Below, in pieces: positions 1 through 6,239 of a stretch of 15,036 bases of DNA. The number at the start of each line of letters is the position of its first letter. The first letter of the stretch is position 1. The notes below the pieces were generated by a model, which saw nothing but the letters and a program-made list of their open reading frames with translations, ran no database searches and was not told the origin of the DNA. This stretch comes from Anaerolineae bacterium (lineage in GTDB: Bacteria; Chloroflexota; Anaerolineae; J102): contig JALXAF010000338.1 in assembly GCA_026992375.1 (NCBI GenBank), positions 1-15,036 on the forward strand. The letters are read 5' to 3'. The position numbers and the translations under genes were made by a program.

Positions 1-381
1 CCCCATCAAGCACACGCCCAGAGGGAGATTCATGGGGATGGCCAATGCGTTTTCAACGATGATCGCATCCAGATTATTTTTGCAAATAAACGCACGCAAG
101 GGCGGGCGGATTTCATCCGCAACAGCGTAGATGTCCTCCACAATCTGTTCGGGCTTCGCTTCGCGATTCGGGCCAAAAGCCCGCTGCGAGAGCGCAACAA
201 TGGAGTGATGTTTGAAGTGGAGCTTGGGGATGAGCGTGCCGCCCGCCGCGTAGCCGCCCAGTTCGCCCGCACAAAAGTAACACTCATGCCCCATGCGTTG
301 GAGCACAGTCGCCCATTTTCCCACTTCAAGTGAGACGCCGTCAGCGCCATTAAGGCGGGTTGAGATAAATCCAATCCGCAT
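1..381 (-). CDS. Glycosyltransferase, GT4-like N-terminal part (partial)
   Basis: Translating the minus strand from the ATG at 381 gives 127 residues without a stop up to the window edge, so the C-terminal part is missing. The start MRIGFISTRLNGADGVS, followed by ...KWATVLQRMGHECYFCAGEL, is the usual first beta-alpha unit of GT-B glycosyltransferases: a glycine-rich acceptor loop, then a helix ending in GHE before the second strand. The catalytic nucleotide-sugar domain lies outside the window, so donor and acceptor cannot be read. It starts 6 nt after the permease stop, and its ribosome site (GAAGGGG) overlaps the end of that gene, so it is probably translationally coupled and part of the sugar-uptake operon. 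A role in making a glycosylated solute or glycan from the imported sugar is conceivable, but this is inference. Confidence 0.75.
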   Translation of the reverse strand, partial: MRIGFISTRLNGADGVSLEVGKWATVLQRMGHECYFCAGELGGYAAGGTLIPKLHFKHHSIVALSQRAFGPNREAKPEQIVEDIYAVADEIRPPLRAFICKNNLDAIIVENALAIPMNLPLGVCLMG

Positions 382-387
382 AGCCGA

Positions 388-1287
388 TTACCCCTTCACG
401 CCGCCTGCAGACAAACCTTCGGTAAGATAGCGTTCCATAGCCAGGAAAAGGATAATGATAGGGATGGTCATAATTGTGGATGCAGCCATCACTACATGGG
501 GGCGCGGGGTGGGGTCATTGAAAATCGTATTGATCTTGATGGGCATGGTGAACATATCCCGACTATTCAGAAACACCAACGCATACAAAAATTCATTCCA
601 GGCGATCATAAAAGTGTAAATGACCACCGAAACCAAAGCTGGAATAGAAAGAGGCAGCGTCACCTTCCAGATGACCTGCGAGCGAGTGCAGCCATCAATC
701 AAGGCCGCCTGTTCGATTTCCTCGGGAATCGTACGGAAATAATTGGCCAGCATATAAAGCGCTACGGGTAGGGTTTGGGCCAGATAAGTGAAGACCAGTA
801 TGCCGAGATTATCCTGCACGTTAAAGCCAATCAGTCCGCCGATTTTCGCCAACATGGCAAACAATGGAATGATGAGAAGGATGCCTGGAAACAGATAGAT
901 GATGAGGATGCTATTGAGCATGGCGTCCTTCCCGCGGAATTTCAATCGGGCGGACGCGTAAGCCCCCATAGTGGACAAAATCACTGCAATGATCGATGTG
1001 GGAATCGCCACCAAAAAACTGTTGAGGATGTTGCGCTGAAAGTTCCAATAACCGAAGAGTTCCTTATACGCATCCCAACGCAGTGCGCTAGGGATGTAAA
1101 CAGGATGACGCCCGCCGATTTCGGCATAGGTTTTGAAAGAGGAAGCCACCATCCAATAGAAAGGAAACAGCACCATTGCCAAAAAGAAGAAAAGCGTCAT
1201 GGCAAAGATGAACTTCCCCCAACTCATGCGGGACGCCAGATGCTCGATGAAATTCTTGGGCCGATGGTCATAGCTTTTTGTTGTCAT
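388..1287 (-). CDS. Carbohydrate ABC transporter permease, MalG type
   Basis: This 299-residue inner-membrane protein has about six hydrophobic segments (roughly residues 26-48, 87-111, 124-146, 161-183, 214-236, 266-284). The cytoplasmic EAA loop (EEIEQAALIDGCTRSQ, about 189-204, followed by LPLSIP) is the contact point with the ATPase. Length, the FPFYWMVASSFK stretch after the first membrane segment and the short C-terminal tail ending GLSAGGVKG are those of the MalG half of CUT1 sugar importers. It pairs with the MalF-type permease just upstream. The start is supported by GGAGG 5 nt before the ATG; this ribosome site overlaps the upstream stop, suggesting coupled translation. No ATPase gene is seen, so a shared MsmK/MalK-like ATPase encoded elsewhere is likely. 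The substrate cannot be told from the sequence. Confidence 0.95.
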   Translation of the reverse strand: MTTKSYDHRPKNFIEHLASRMSWGKFIFAMTLFFFLAMVLFPFYWMVASSFKTYAEIGGRHPVYIPSALRWDAYKELFGYWNFQRNILNSFLVAIPTSIIAVILSTMGAYASARLKFRGKDAMLNSILIIYLFPGILLIIPLFAMLAKIGGLIGFNVQDNLGILVFTYLAQTLPVALYMLANYFRTIPEEIEQAALIDGCTRSQVIWKVTLPLSIPALVSVVIYTFMIAWNEFLYALVFLNSRDMFTMPIKINTIFNDPTPRPHVVMAASTIMTIPIIILFLAMERYLTEGLSAGGVKG

Positions 1288-1297
1288 GATAGCCTCC

Positions 1298-2260
1298 CTA
1301 CGCCTCCTCGGTGCTTCGCATGAAGAGGCCCACGTAGAACACGAGGAAAATAATGAGCGTCAGCAATAAAATCATCGCAGCCGCTGCGCCCACGCCGAAG
1401 TTGAAGAGCCGGAAACTAAATTGATACGTGAGCACCGGCAGGACATTGGTGCCAAAACCGCCGCCTGTTAAGAGGTAGATGTCATCGAATTTGTTAAACG
1501 TCCAGATTAAGCGCAACAGGAAGAGCGCTCCCAGCACATAACGTAGCTCCGGGATGGTGATATTTATGAATTTGGCCCACGTGTTGGCGCCATCCACATC
1601 CGCAGCTTCATAAAGCGTGCGATCGATGGCTTGCAGTCGGGCCAAAATCATCAACATGGCAAAGGGGAAGTAGCGCCATCCTGTAAAAACGATGACCAGG
1701 ATCAGAGCCAGACCGGGCGTCGAAAGGAATCCCAGGGGGCGGCTGATGAGATTCAATCGCATCAGAATATCGTTGGCCACGCCAGAGGGACGCGGATCCA
1801 GCAGCCAGCGCCAGACAAACGCCACGCTGACAATAGGCGCCACATAAGGGAAGAGAAACACGGCGCGACTAACGCCGCGAGCGCGAAAAGGACGATTCAG
1901 GAGCAACGCGGCGATGAGCCCGACAATGATTGTGACAATGGTGCTGACAAAGGAGTAGACGATGCTGGTGATGTACGCCCCCATATTCTTCCAGCTCGTC
2001 CATTTGAACGCATAGTCTGTGATGACGCGATGATAATTATCCAATCCCACATAAGGCGCATGGAAGACGTCATTTAGATTGCTGAGGTTGACTTTATGGA
2101 AACTGATCCAAATACTGAAGATGGCAGGAAATATGACTAAACCAAAAACAATGATCGCTGTGGGAAGAAGCAGTTTCCAGGCCAGCCGGGCCTCCTGAGC
2201 TTGCAAGGAGGCCCAGCGTTTCTTCTGATATTTTTTGGTAGCCTCCGGCAAAGAGGTCAT
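1298..2260 (-). CDS. Carbohydrate ABC transporter permease, MalF type
   Basis: This 320-residue membrane protein of the CUT1 importer family is the partner of the MalG-type permease 10 nt downstream. It has a basic cytoplasmic N-terminus (KKYQKKRW), a first membrane segment at about 28-53, further segments near 97-121, 135-152, 183-206, 240-256 and 292-313, and an EAA loop at about 217-240 (LYEAADVDGANTWAKF). The start is well supported by AGGAGG about 6 nt before the ATG. It lies 88 nt downstream of the binding-protein gene, across a strong stem-loop (2300-2336) that may make its level lower than that of the binding protein. The sugar transported is not identifiable. Confidence 0.95.
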   Translation of the reverse strand: MTSLPEATKKYQKKRWASLQAQEARLAWKLLLPTAIIVFGLVIFPAIFSIWISFHKVNLSNLNDVFHAPYVGLDNYHRVITDYAFKWTSWKNMGAYITSIVYSFVSTIVTIIVGLIAALLLNRPFRARGVSRAVFLFPYVAPIVSVAFVWRWLLDPRPSGVANDILMRLNLISRPLGFLSTPGLALILVIVFTGWRYFPFAMLMILARLQAIDRTLYEAADVDGANTWAKFINITIPELRYVLGALFLLRLIWTFNKFDDIYLLTGGGFGTNVLPVLTYQFSFRLFNFGVGAAAAMILLLTLIIFLVFYVGLFMRSTEEA

Positions 2261-2299
2261 GGCTCCCCTCCTGTAAAATATGTGGTCGCCAGATTACAA

Positions 2300-2336
2300 A
2301 ATAGGGGGCCAACCCCTCATGGAATTGGCCCCTATT
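2300..2336 (-). terminator. Intergenic stem-loop, possible attenuator between binding protein and permeases
   Basis: An inverted repeat has a 12-13-nt GC-rich stem (arms 2300-2312 and 2325-2336; one arm has an extra G) around a 12-nt loop. On the minus strand it starts 13 nt after the binding-protein stop and is followed by TATTTTGT, a short T-rich run. Similar hairpins after malE-type genes stabilise the upstream message or end part of transcription, so the binding protein outnumbers the permeases. The fold is seen in the sequence; the role is inferred. The T-run is too short to call it a full terminator. Confidence 0.65.
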
Positions 2337-2348
2337 GTAGATCGTGCG

Positions 2349-3830
2349 TTATTGGTTCTTGCGATCTTCGTAAAGTTGCTCGACCTGTTGTTGCAGCCAT
2401 TCAGCCGCAGACTCTGGCGTCATGCTGCCATCCAATGCGATGTTGGAGATGGCTTGCGGGATGAGCAAACGTCCTTCAATGTCACCAATAGCAGCCCGTT
2501 CGGTGGCGTCGTAGCCAGGTTTGAACAACCAGCGCTGCATGGTGTCATAGCCGTTGGCAATCTGCTCCAGGGTGGCGGGATCATAGTCCTTGAAGAATGG
2601 GCTCAGATCTTTCCACTCACCCACAGCGCTCTTGAGCACGGGCACTTTGCCAAAAGGCGCCAGCGCCAAGATATCCTTGTAGTTGTCGCCTGTGAGGAAG
2701 AATTTGACCACATCCTGAGCCACGGGATCGGCGCCCTGCATGATGCCCAGCGTCACCAGCTGGCCGTAGGTGGCGGATGCGCCGCTGGGACCTTCCAGTT
2801 TGGGAGCGAAGCCAGTCTTCTTGGCCAGATCTGGCACGGCGATCTGAATTTTGCCGCCACCTTCCTTACCCGAACCTTCCACTAGGTCATCCATGATGTA
2901 GGTGGAATAGAACAACATACCGGACTGATCCAGTTCGTAGGTCTCGCGAGCACCGCGCCAGTACTGCGGGCCAGGAGGCGCACAACGCTGCAGGCTGGTG
3001 TAGAATTTCAGAGTTTCCACCATCTCGGGCGTATTCATGGTTACGTTGCCATCATCGTCAAATGGCCACACATTGTTGGAGATGGCGAATTGTTCGAAGA
3101 CCTGATGGGGATAGTTTTGCCCAGGGTCTGTGGGAAGCGTCAATGCATAGAGCAGATTTCCTGTGCCTGGCAGTTTATCGCATGCCTGGTCCAGAATATC
3201 CCAACTGGTTGGAGCGGGCACCCCGGCTTGTTCGAACATGTCAGTGCGATACCAAATGGCCTGAATCCAACCATCATAAGGCACCGCCGCGTATTTGCCC
3301 GTAGAAGGATCGCTCACCATTTCCAGCGGCCCGGCCCGAAAGTCATCTTTGCCAATGCTGTCGATGACGGCACTGGACGCATCTTCATCGAGAATGCCGT
3401 CAGCAGCGAAGGCGGAGACGCGCTCTACGCCCATACGCACGATATCGGGCAGGCGATTGGCGGCCCGGGCGGTGGCGATGCGCTGGGAAATGCCGCCTTC
3501 CTCGATAGGAACGATGCGGATTTCGACATCGGGGTGTTCGTCCATGTACTTCTTGGCGACGGCTTCATACACATCGACGCGTTTTTCCTCGTTGTCTGTG
3601 GTCCAAAACTCGACAACGGTCTTTTCTGTGGGGGCCACCGTCTCTTTGACGACCACCGTCTCCTTGACGACGACCGTCTTCTCGACCGGAACTTCCACGG
3701 TCTTCTCGACCACAACGGTCTTTTCGACGACCTTCTCGATGACTTGGGGGGTGGGCGTCGCTTGCGAGCAGGCCGTCACGGCAATAGCCAATAAGGCGAT
3801 AATGCTAATCAGCAATAGCAATCTCTTCAT
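2349..3830 (-). CDS. Extracellular sugar-binding lipoprotein (SBP family 1)
   Basis: This 493-residue periplasmic/extracellular solute-binding protein delivers a sugar to the two downstream permeases. The N-terminus MKRLLLLISIIALLAIAVTAC is a lipoprotein signal peptide with lipobox VTAC and modifiable Cys21. Residues about 28-70 are a low-complexity linker of repeated VEKTVVV / VKETVVV units ahead of the globular domain, which starts near VEFWTTDNEE. The WYRTDMFEQAGVPAPTSWD stretch is typical of the family hinge region. Total length is normal once the linker is discounted. The start is supported by AGGAG 7 nt before the ATG. The gene follows the LacI-type regulator by 115 nt with no convincing terminator between them, so it may be co-transcribed from the operator-bearing promoter. 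Ligand specificity cannot be read. Confidence 0.95.
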   Translation of the reverse strand: MKRLLLLISIIALLAIAVTACSQATPTPQVIEKVVEKTVVVEKTVEVPVEKTVVVKETVVVKETVAPTEKTVVEFWTTDNEEKRVDVYEAVAKKYMDEHPDVEIRIVPIEEGGISQRIATARAANRLPDIVRMGVERVSAFAADGILDEDASSAVIDSIGKDDFRAGPLEMVSDPSTGKYAAVPYDGWIQAIWYRTDMFEQAGVPAPTSWDILDQACDKLPGTGNLLYALTLPTDPGQNYPHQVFEQFAISNNVWPFDDDGNVTMNTPEMVETLKFYTSLQRCAPPGPQYWRGARETYELDQSGMLFYSTYIMDDLVEGSGKEGGGKIQIAVPDLAKKTGFAPKLEGPSGASATYGQLVTLGIMQGADPVAQDVVKFFLTGDNYKDILALAPFGKVPVLKSAVGEWKDLSPFFKDYDPATLEQIANGYDTMQRWLFKPGYDATERAAIGDIEGRLLIPQAISNIALDGSMTPESAAEWLQQQVEQLYEDRKNQ

Positions 3831-3945
3831 GATAATGCTCCTGAGTGAGTGAGTGAGAAAGAGTTGGGAAACGTCTATTTTAGAAAGATGTTTTGCAACT
3901 TTTCTGTTTTTTCAATGGCGCCTCCTTTGATTGTCATCCATGTGA

Positions 3946-4968
3946 TTAATGATCTGATTGCGCTCCACAAGATTGACGGATGATCAGTCGCGGTTTCATC
4001 AGGTATTGGGTTTGTTCTGGCGTTTCTCCCAGGATGATTTTGATCAGGATTTCTGTCACCAGGCTGCCGATTTGATAGATGGGTTGGTGTACTGTGGTCA
4101 AAGGCGGATGCGTGGCCTCGGACATGGGGATGTCATCGAAGCCCGCCACAGCGATATCCTTCCCCACCTTCCATCCCCGCTCCTGAATGGCGCTCATGAC
4201 TCCAAAGGCCATTAGGTCGTTGCCTGCAATGATAGCGGTAGGCGGTTCGAATAGATCCAGCAATGCTTGCGCCTGAACCTTGCCGCTGCGCTGAGTGAGA
4301 TCGCCATAGACCAAATACATATCTGGCAAAGTCAGGCCCGCGTCAGACAGGGTCTCCTGCACGCCCCGCAGGCGATCTCGGGCGAAAGTGAATATCAGCG
4401 GCGGTGAAATGTAGGCAATGCGCTGATGTCCCAATCGCACCAAATGCTCCACGACCAGCCGCATGCCAGAGGCGCCATCCTCATCGACGTAGGGATAGTC
4501 GATTTCTCCCTCGGTGCGCCCAAAGGCGACAAATGGCGTTCGCGTTTCCCTCAAATACTGAATGCGCGGATCATGGCATCGCGTGCGCACCAGCACAAAG
4601 CCATCCACCTGCCGCCCTGTCACCTTCTTGCGATACGCCTCCAGCTCCTTTTCTCCCGGCGGCTGGGTCGAGACTAAAATGTCGAAACCGTATTTGGTGG
4701 CGCTGCTGCCGATGCCCGCCAGAAATTCGCTAAAGAAAGGATCGGAGAAGCGCGGGCCAAAGGTGGGCAGGATGAAGCCAATGGTGTCGGTGCGCTGCTT
4801 TTGCAGGCGTTGCGCAAGCAAATTGGGCGTGTACCCCATCTCGTTCGCCACCCGAACGATCAATTCCCGCGTCTCTGGGCTCACATCGTTATACCCATGC
4901 AGCGCGCGCGACACCGTGGTGATGGACTTGCCTGTGCGTTTGGCGATGTCCTTGATGGTGACGGGCAT
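3946..4968 (-). CDS. LacI-family transcriptional regulator
   Basis: This 340-residue repressor has an N-terminal LacI helix-turn-helix (about residues 4-24: TIKDIAKRTGKSITTVSRAL) and a hinge helix (YTPNLLAQRL, about 47-56). A periplasmic-binding-protein-like effector domain follows, with recognisable pieces such as GFILPTFG, AIIAGNDLMAFGVM and the near-C-terminal PLTTVHQP. The reading frame stays open 24 codons upstream, but the ATG at 4968 is chosen because it starts right at the family's conserved N-terminus and has AGGAGG 9 nt before it. Two perfect palindromes with the CG centre typical of LacI-family operators lie in its own promoter (see 5005-5018 and 5037-5050), so it is probably autoregulated. 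Downstream genes on the same strand form a sugar importer, so it most likely senses the transported sugar or a derivative. The effector is unknown. Confidence 0.95.
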   Translation of the reverse strand: MPVTIKDIAKRTGKSITTVSRALHGYNDVSPETRELIVRVANEMGYTPNLLAQRLQKQRTDTIGFILPTFGPRFSDPFFSEFLAGIGSSATKYGFDILVSTQPPGEKELEAYRKKVTGRQVDGFVLVRTRCHDPRIQYLRETRTPFVAFGRTEGEIDYPYVDEDGASGMRLVVEHLVRLGHQRIAYISPPLIFTFARDRLRGVQETLSDAGLTLPDMYLVYGDLTQRSGKVQAQALLDLFEPPTAIIAGNDLMAFGVMSAIQERGWKVGKDIAVAGFDDIPMSEATHPPLTTVHQPIYQIGSLVTEILIKIILGETPEQTQYLMKPRLIIRQSCGAQSDH

Positions 4969-5004
4969 GAGTCGTCGCCTCCTAGTGTGTAGCGTGCGAA
5001 AAAG

Positions 5005-5018
5005 CCAAAACGTTTTGG
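5005..5018. promoter_or_regulatory. LacI-type operator O2 (perfect 14-bp palindrome)
   Basis: CCAAAACGTTTTGG is a perfect palindrome with a central CG step, as LacI-family operators have. It lies at about +4 to +17 of the predicted start point of the regulator promoter. An identical copy has its centre 32 bp away, about three helical turns, so two dimers would sit on the same face of the DNA. Confidence 0.85.
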
Positions 5019-5028
5019 ATCCACACCC

Positions 5029-5057
5029 ATTATAACCCAAAACGTTTTGGATGTCAA
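5029..5057 (-). promoter_or_regulatory. Sigma-70 promoter of the LacI-regulator/sugar-uptake operon
   Basis: On the minus strand a consensus -35 TTGACA (5057-5052) is followed after exactly 17 bp by a consensus -10 TATAAT (5034-5029). The predicted start near 5022 leaves a leader of about 54 nt with AGGAGG before the regulator ATG at 4968. Such a full-consensus promoter needs tight repression, which the two operators can supply. Confidence 0.85.
5037..5050. promoter_or_regulatory. LacI-type operator O1 inside promoter spacer (perfect 14-bp palindrome)
   Basis: This is an identical copy of CCAAAACGTTTTGG, entirely within the 17-bp spacer between the -35 and -10 boxes of the minus-strand promoter. 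A bound repressor would block RNA polymerase directly. Confidence 0.87.
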
Positions 5058-5103
5058 TAAAAATTTTGCTCTTTTCCCAAAAGCCTCCCTGACTTTTAAC
5101 CTT

Positions 5104-5697
5104 TCAGGCCGACCCCACGATGTCGATGCCCCTGATCTCGCTGTATACAGCCCCATCGGGCCGAAGCTGGCTGCGCATGACGTAAATGCGCTGCACCGGC
5201 AGCGCGCCCAGACGTTCGTAGCCGTGCAGGGCCGCGATCACCTCGCCCAACGCCCGGCGCTCCCTGTTCCCCGCCTGCTTTTTCACCCGGGCCAGGGTGA
5301 GATGCCCGCTGAATCGCCGCTTTTCTCGCCGCCAGCCCAGTCTGGACATGGCTTTGTCTACATCGGCCGCCAGATGCCGCAGCCGATGCGCCTCATCCTT
5401 CACGCCCACCCACAGCACATTGGGCCGCCGGAGGTTAGGAAACATGCCCAGCCCGCCCACAGGCAGCTCAAAGGGAGCGTGTTTGCCTGCGACCCGCGCC
5501 AACGCATCTGCAATGTCTGGAATACGGACCGGCTCGGTGTCGCCCAAGAACTTGAGGGTGAGGTGAATGTCTTCGGGCCTAGTCCAGCGCAAGGGATAAG
5601 CGGCCAACTTGCGCTGCAAATGTCGCTGGGTCGATTCCAGCGCCTTGTGCAGGTCGTCGGGCAGATTGATGGCGATGAACAGGCGTTGCGTTTCCAT
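5104..5697 (-). CDS. thpR: RNA 2',3'-cyclic phosphodiesterase (LigT/2H family)
   Basis: This 197-residue member of the 2H phosphoesterase superfamily hydrolyses 2',3'-cyclic phosphate ends of RNA to 2'-phosphomonoesters; it was formerly called 2'-5' RNA ligase. Both HxTx catalytic motifs are present, HLTL at 45-48 and HLTL at 132-135. The start RLFIAINLP and the WTRPEDIHLTLKFLGD block are typical of the family. The frame stays open 15 codons further, but the ATG at 5697 is chosen because the family start follows it directly. No Shine-Dalgarno is seen; a -10-like TACAAT ends 6 nt before the ATG, so the message may be leaderless. It stands alone, divergent from the tryptophan operon. Cellular role in bacteria is poorly defined. 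Confidence 0.93.
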   Translation of the reverse strand: METQRLFIAINLPDDLHKALESTQRHLQRKLAAYPLRWTRPEDIHLTLKFLGDTEPVRIPDIADALARVAGKHAPFELPVGGLGMFPNLRRPNVLWVGVKDEAHRLRHLAADVDKAMSRLGWRREKRRFSGHLTLARVKKQAGNRERRALGEVIAALHGYERLGALPVQRIYVMRSQLRPDGAVYSEIRGIDIVGSA

Positions 5698-5703
5698 GCG
5701 GCT

Positions 5704-5733
5704 ATTGTAACAAATCACCCCGCGGGCCATCAA
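5704..5733 (-). promoter_or_regulatory. Possible leaderless promoter of thpR
   Basis: On the minus strand TTGATG and TACAAT (+ coordinates 5709-5704) are spaced by 18 bp, and the expected start point falls on or next to the A of the thpR ATG at 5697. Together with the missing ribosome site this suggests a leaderless transcript. The boxes are imperfect, so confidence is modest. Confidence 0.4.
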
Positions 5734-5775
5734 CCCAGGCAACGATCTGATGTAGCTCTTCGCCGAACGCCGCCC

Positions 5776-5804
5776 TTGACAGATTCCCCGGCATCTGCTA
5801 TCCT
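5776..5804 (+). promoter_or_regulatory. Promoter of the T-box/trp operon
   Basis: Consensus -35 TTGACA (5776-5781) and -10 TATCCT (5799-5804) are separated by exactly 17 bp. The start point is expected near 5811, a short distance before Stem I of the T-box leader. Confidence 0.75.
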
Positions 5805-6023
5805 AACCAACACAATACAACAAGCCCCAAAGGCTGCGAACCGGAAGAGTACGCATCGGAGCGGGATTCAGAGAGGCGGCGATTGCTGCGAAGTCGCCAT
5901 CAGCGCAGATGCGGAATGGACCGGGGAGCTGATCACCGAACGCCCGAGAAGGGTCACTAGGCTGATCCGGAGACGCCACCGTTATCAGGGCGCTGGGTAT
6001 CGCTAGTGGAAAAACGTACTTCC

Positions 6024-6043
6024 AAACGGGCTTAAGCCTGTTT
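6024..6043 (+). other. Hairpin within the T-box leader (Stem II region)
   Basis: AAACGGGC and GCCTGTTT pair around a TTAA loop and run into a T-tract, so the element resembles a weak intrinsic terminator. Its place between Stem I and Stem III fits the Stem II region of T-box leaders. The 5' arm can alternatively use GCCCG at 6056-6060. Confidence 0.5.
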
Positions 6044-6170
6044 TTCAGTGCGTTTGCCCGAGGCCGTACCCGCAGAGTGAGACTGGCAGCAGCGAACCAT
6101 CGATCTCACGATGGTTTTTTGTTGCACTTCGCCAGTCTAACGAGGGTGGCACCGCGAATATACCCCATTC

Positions 6171-6205
6171 GTCCCTCGCGCCGTCATTGGCGTGGGGGAT
6201 TTTTG
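6171..6205 (+). terminator. T-box regulatory terminator before trpE
   Basis: A 12-bp stem (6171-6182 with 6189-6200, three G-T pairs) around the loop GTCATT is followed by TTTTTGTTTT. Its 5' arm contains CCCTCG, which is also needed for the antiterminator, so the two structures exclude each other. Confidence 0.88.
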
Positions 6206-6239
6206 TTTTCGCCGCATCACACACATTTCATCAATCGCC

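Larger units (their letters stand above)
5811..6205 (+). ncRNA. T-box riboswitch leader, tryptophan-specific
   Basis: The leader holds the invariant T-box sequence AGGGTGGCACCGCG (6143-6156), which binds the tRNA acceptor end. Stem I has a basal CCGG/CCGG pairing (5841-5844 with 5921-5924), a GAAGAGTA segment facing the specifier loop, and a perfect 6-bp helix CGCATC/GATGCG (5852-5857 with 5908-5913). The loop side reads GGAATGGA, so the specifier is TGG (5917-5919), the Trp codon, followed by the usual purine. Stem III is long and nested (AGACTGGC 6080-6087 with GCCAGTCT 6131-6138, inside it AACCATCG/CGATGGTT). CGAGGG at 6141-6146 can pair with CCCTCG at 6173-6178 to form the antiterminator, competing with the terminator. 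Uncharged tRNA-Trp should therefore switch on trpE, trpS and following genes. This fills the gene-free stretch 5743-6239. Confidence 0.93.

Noticed and set aside
3090..3794. Plus-strand open frame opposite the binding-protein gene
   Set aside because: Its repeats (DDHRLLDDDRLL) merely mirror the linker repeats of the lipoprotein gene.
3843..3857. GAGT tetranucleotide repeat beside the binding-protein ribosome site
   Set aside because: Only three to four units; too short to argue for phase variation.
4969..5040. Upstream ATG extending the LacI-type regulator by 24 codons
   Set aside because: It would start inside the operator and upstream of the predicted transcription start, while AGGAGG and the family N-terminus support 4968.
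5047..6006. Plus-strand open frame of 319 codons across thpR and the T-box leader
   Set aside because: It runs antisense to thpR and through the Stem I structure and the trp promoter; no recognisable protein pattern.
6091..6120. Independent intrinsic terminator in the leader
   Set aside because: It is nested in a longer helix (6080-6138) at the Stem III place of a T-box, so it is described as part of the riboswitch, not as a separate terminator.
6192..6239. Upstream ATG extending trpE by 16 codons
   Set aside because: The codon lies in the 3' arm of the T-box terminator; the extension MGDFCFRRITHISSIA is not family-like.
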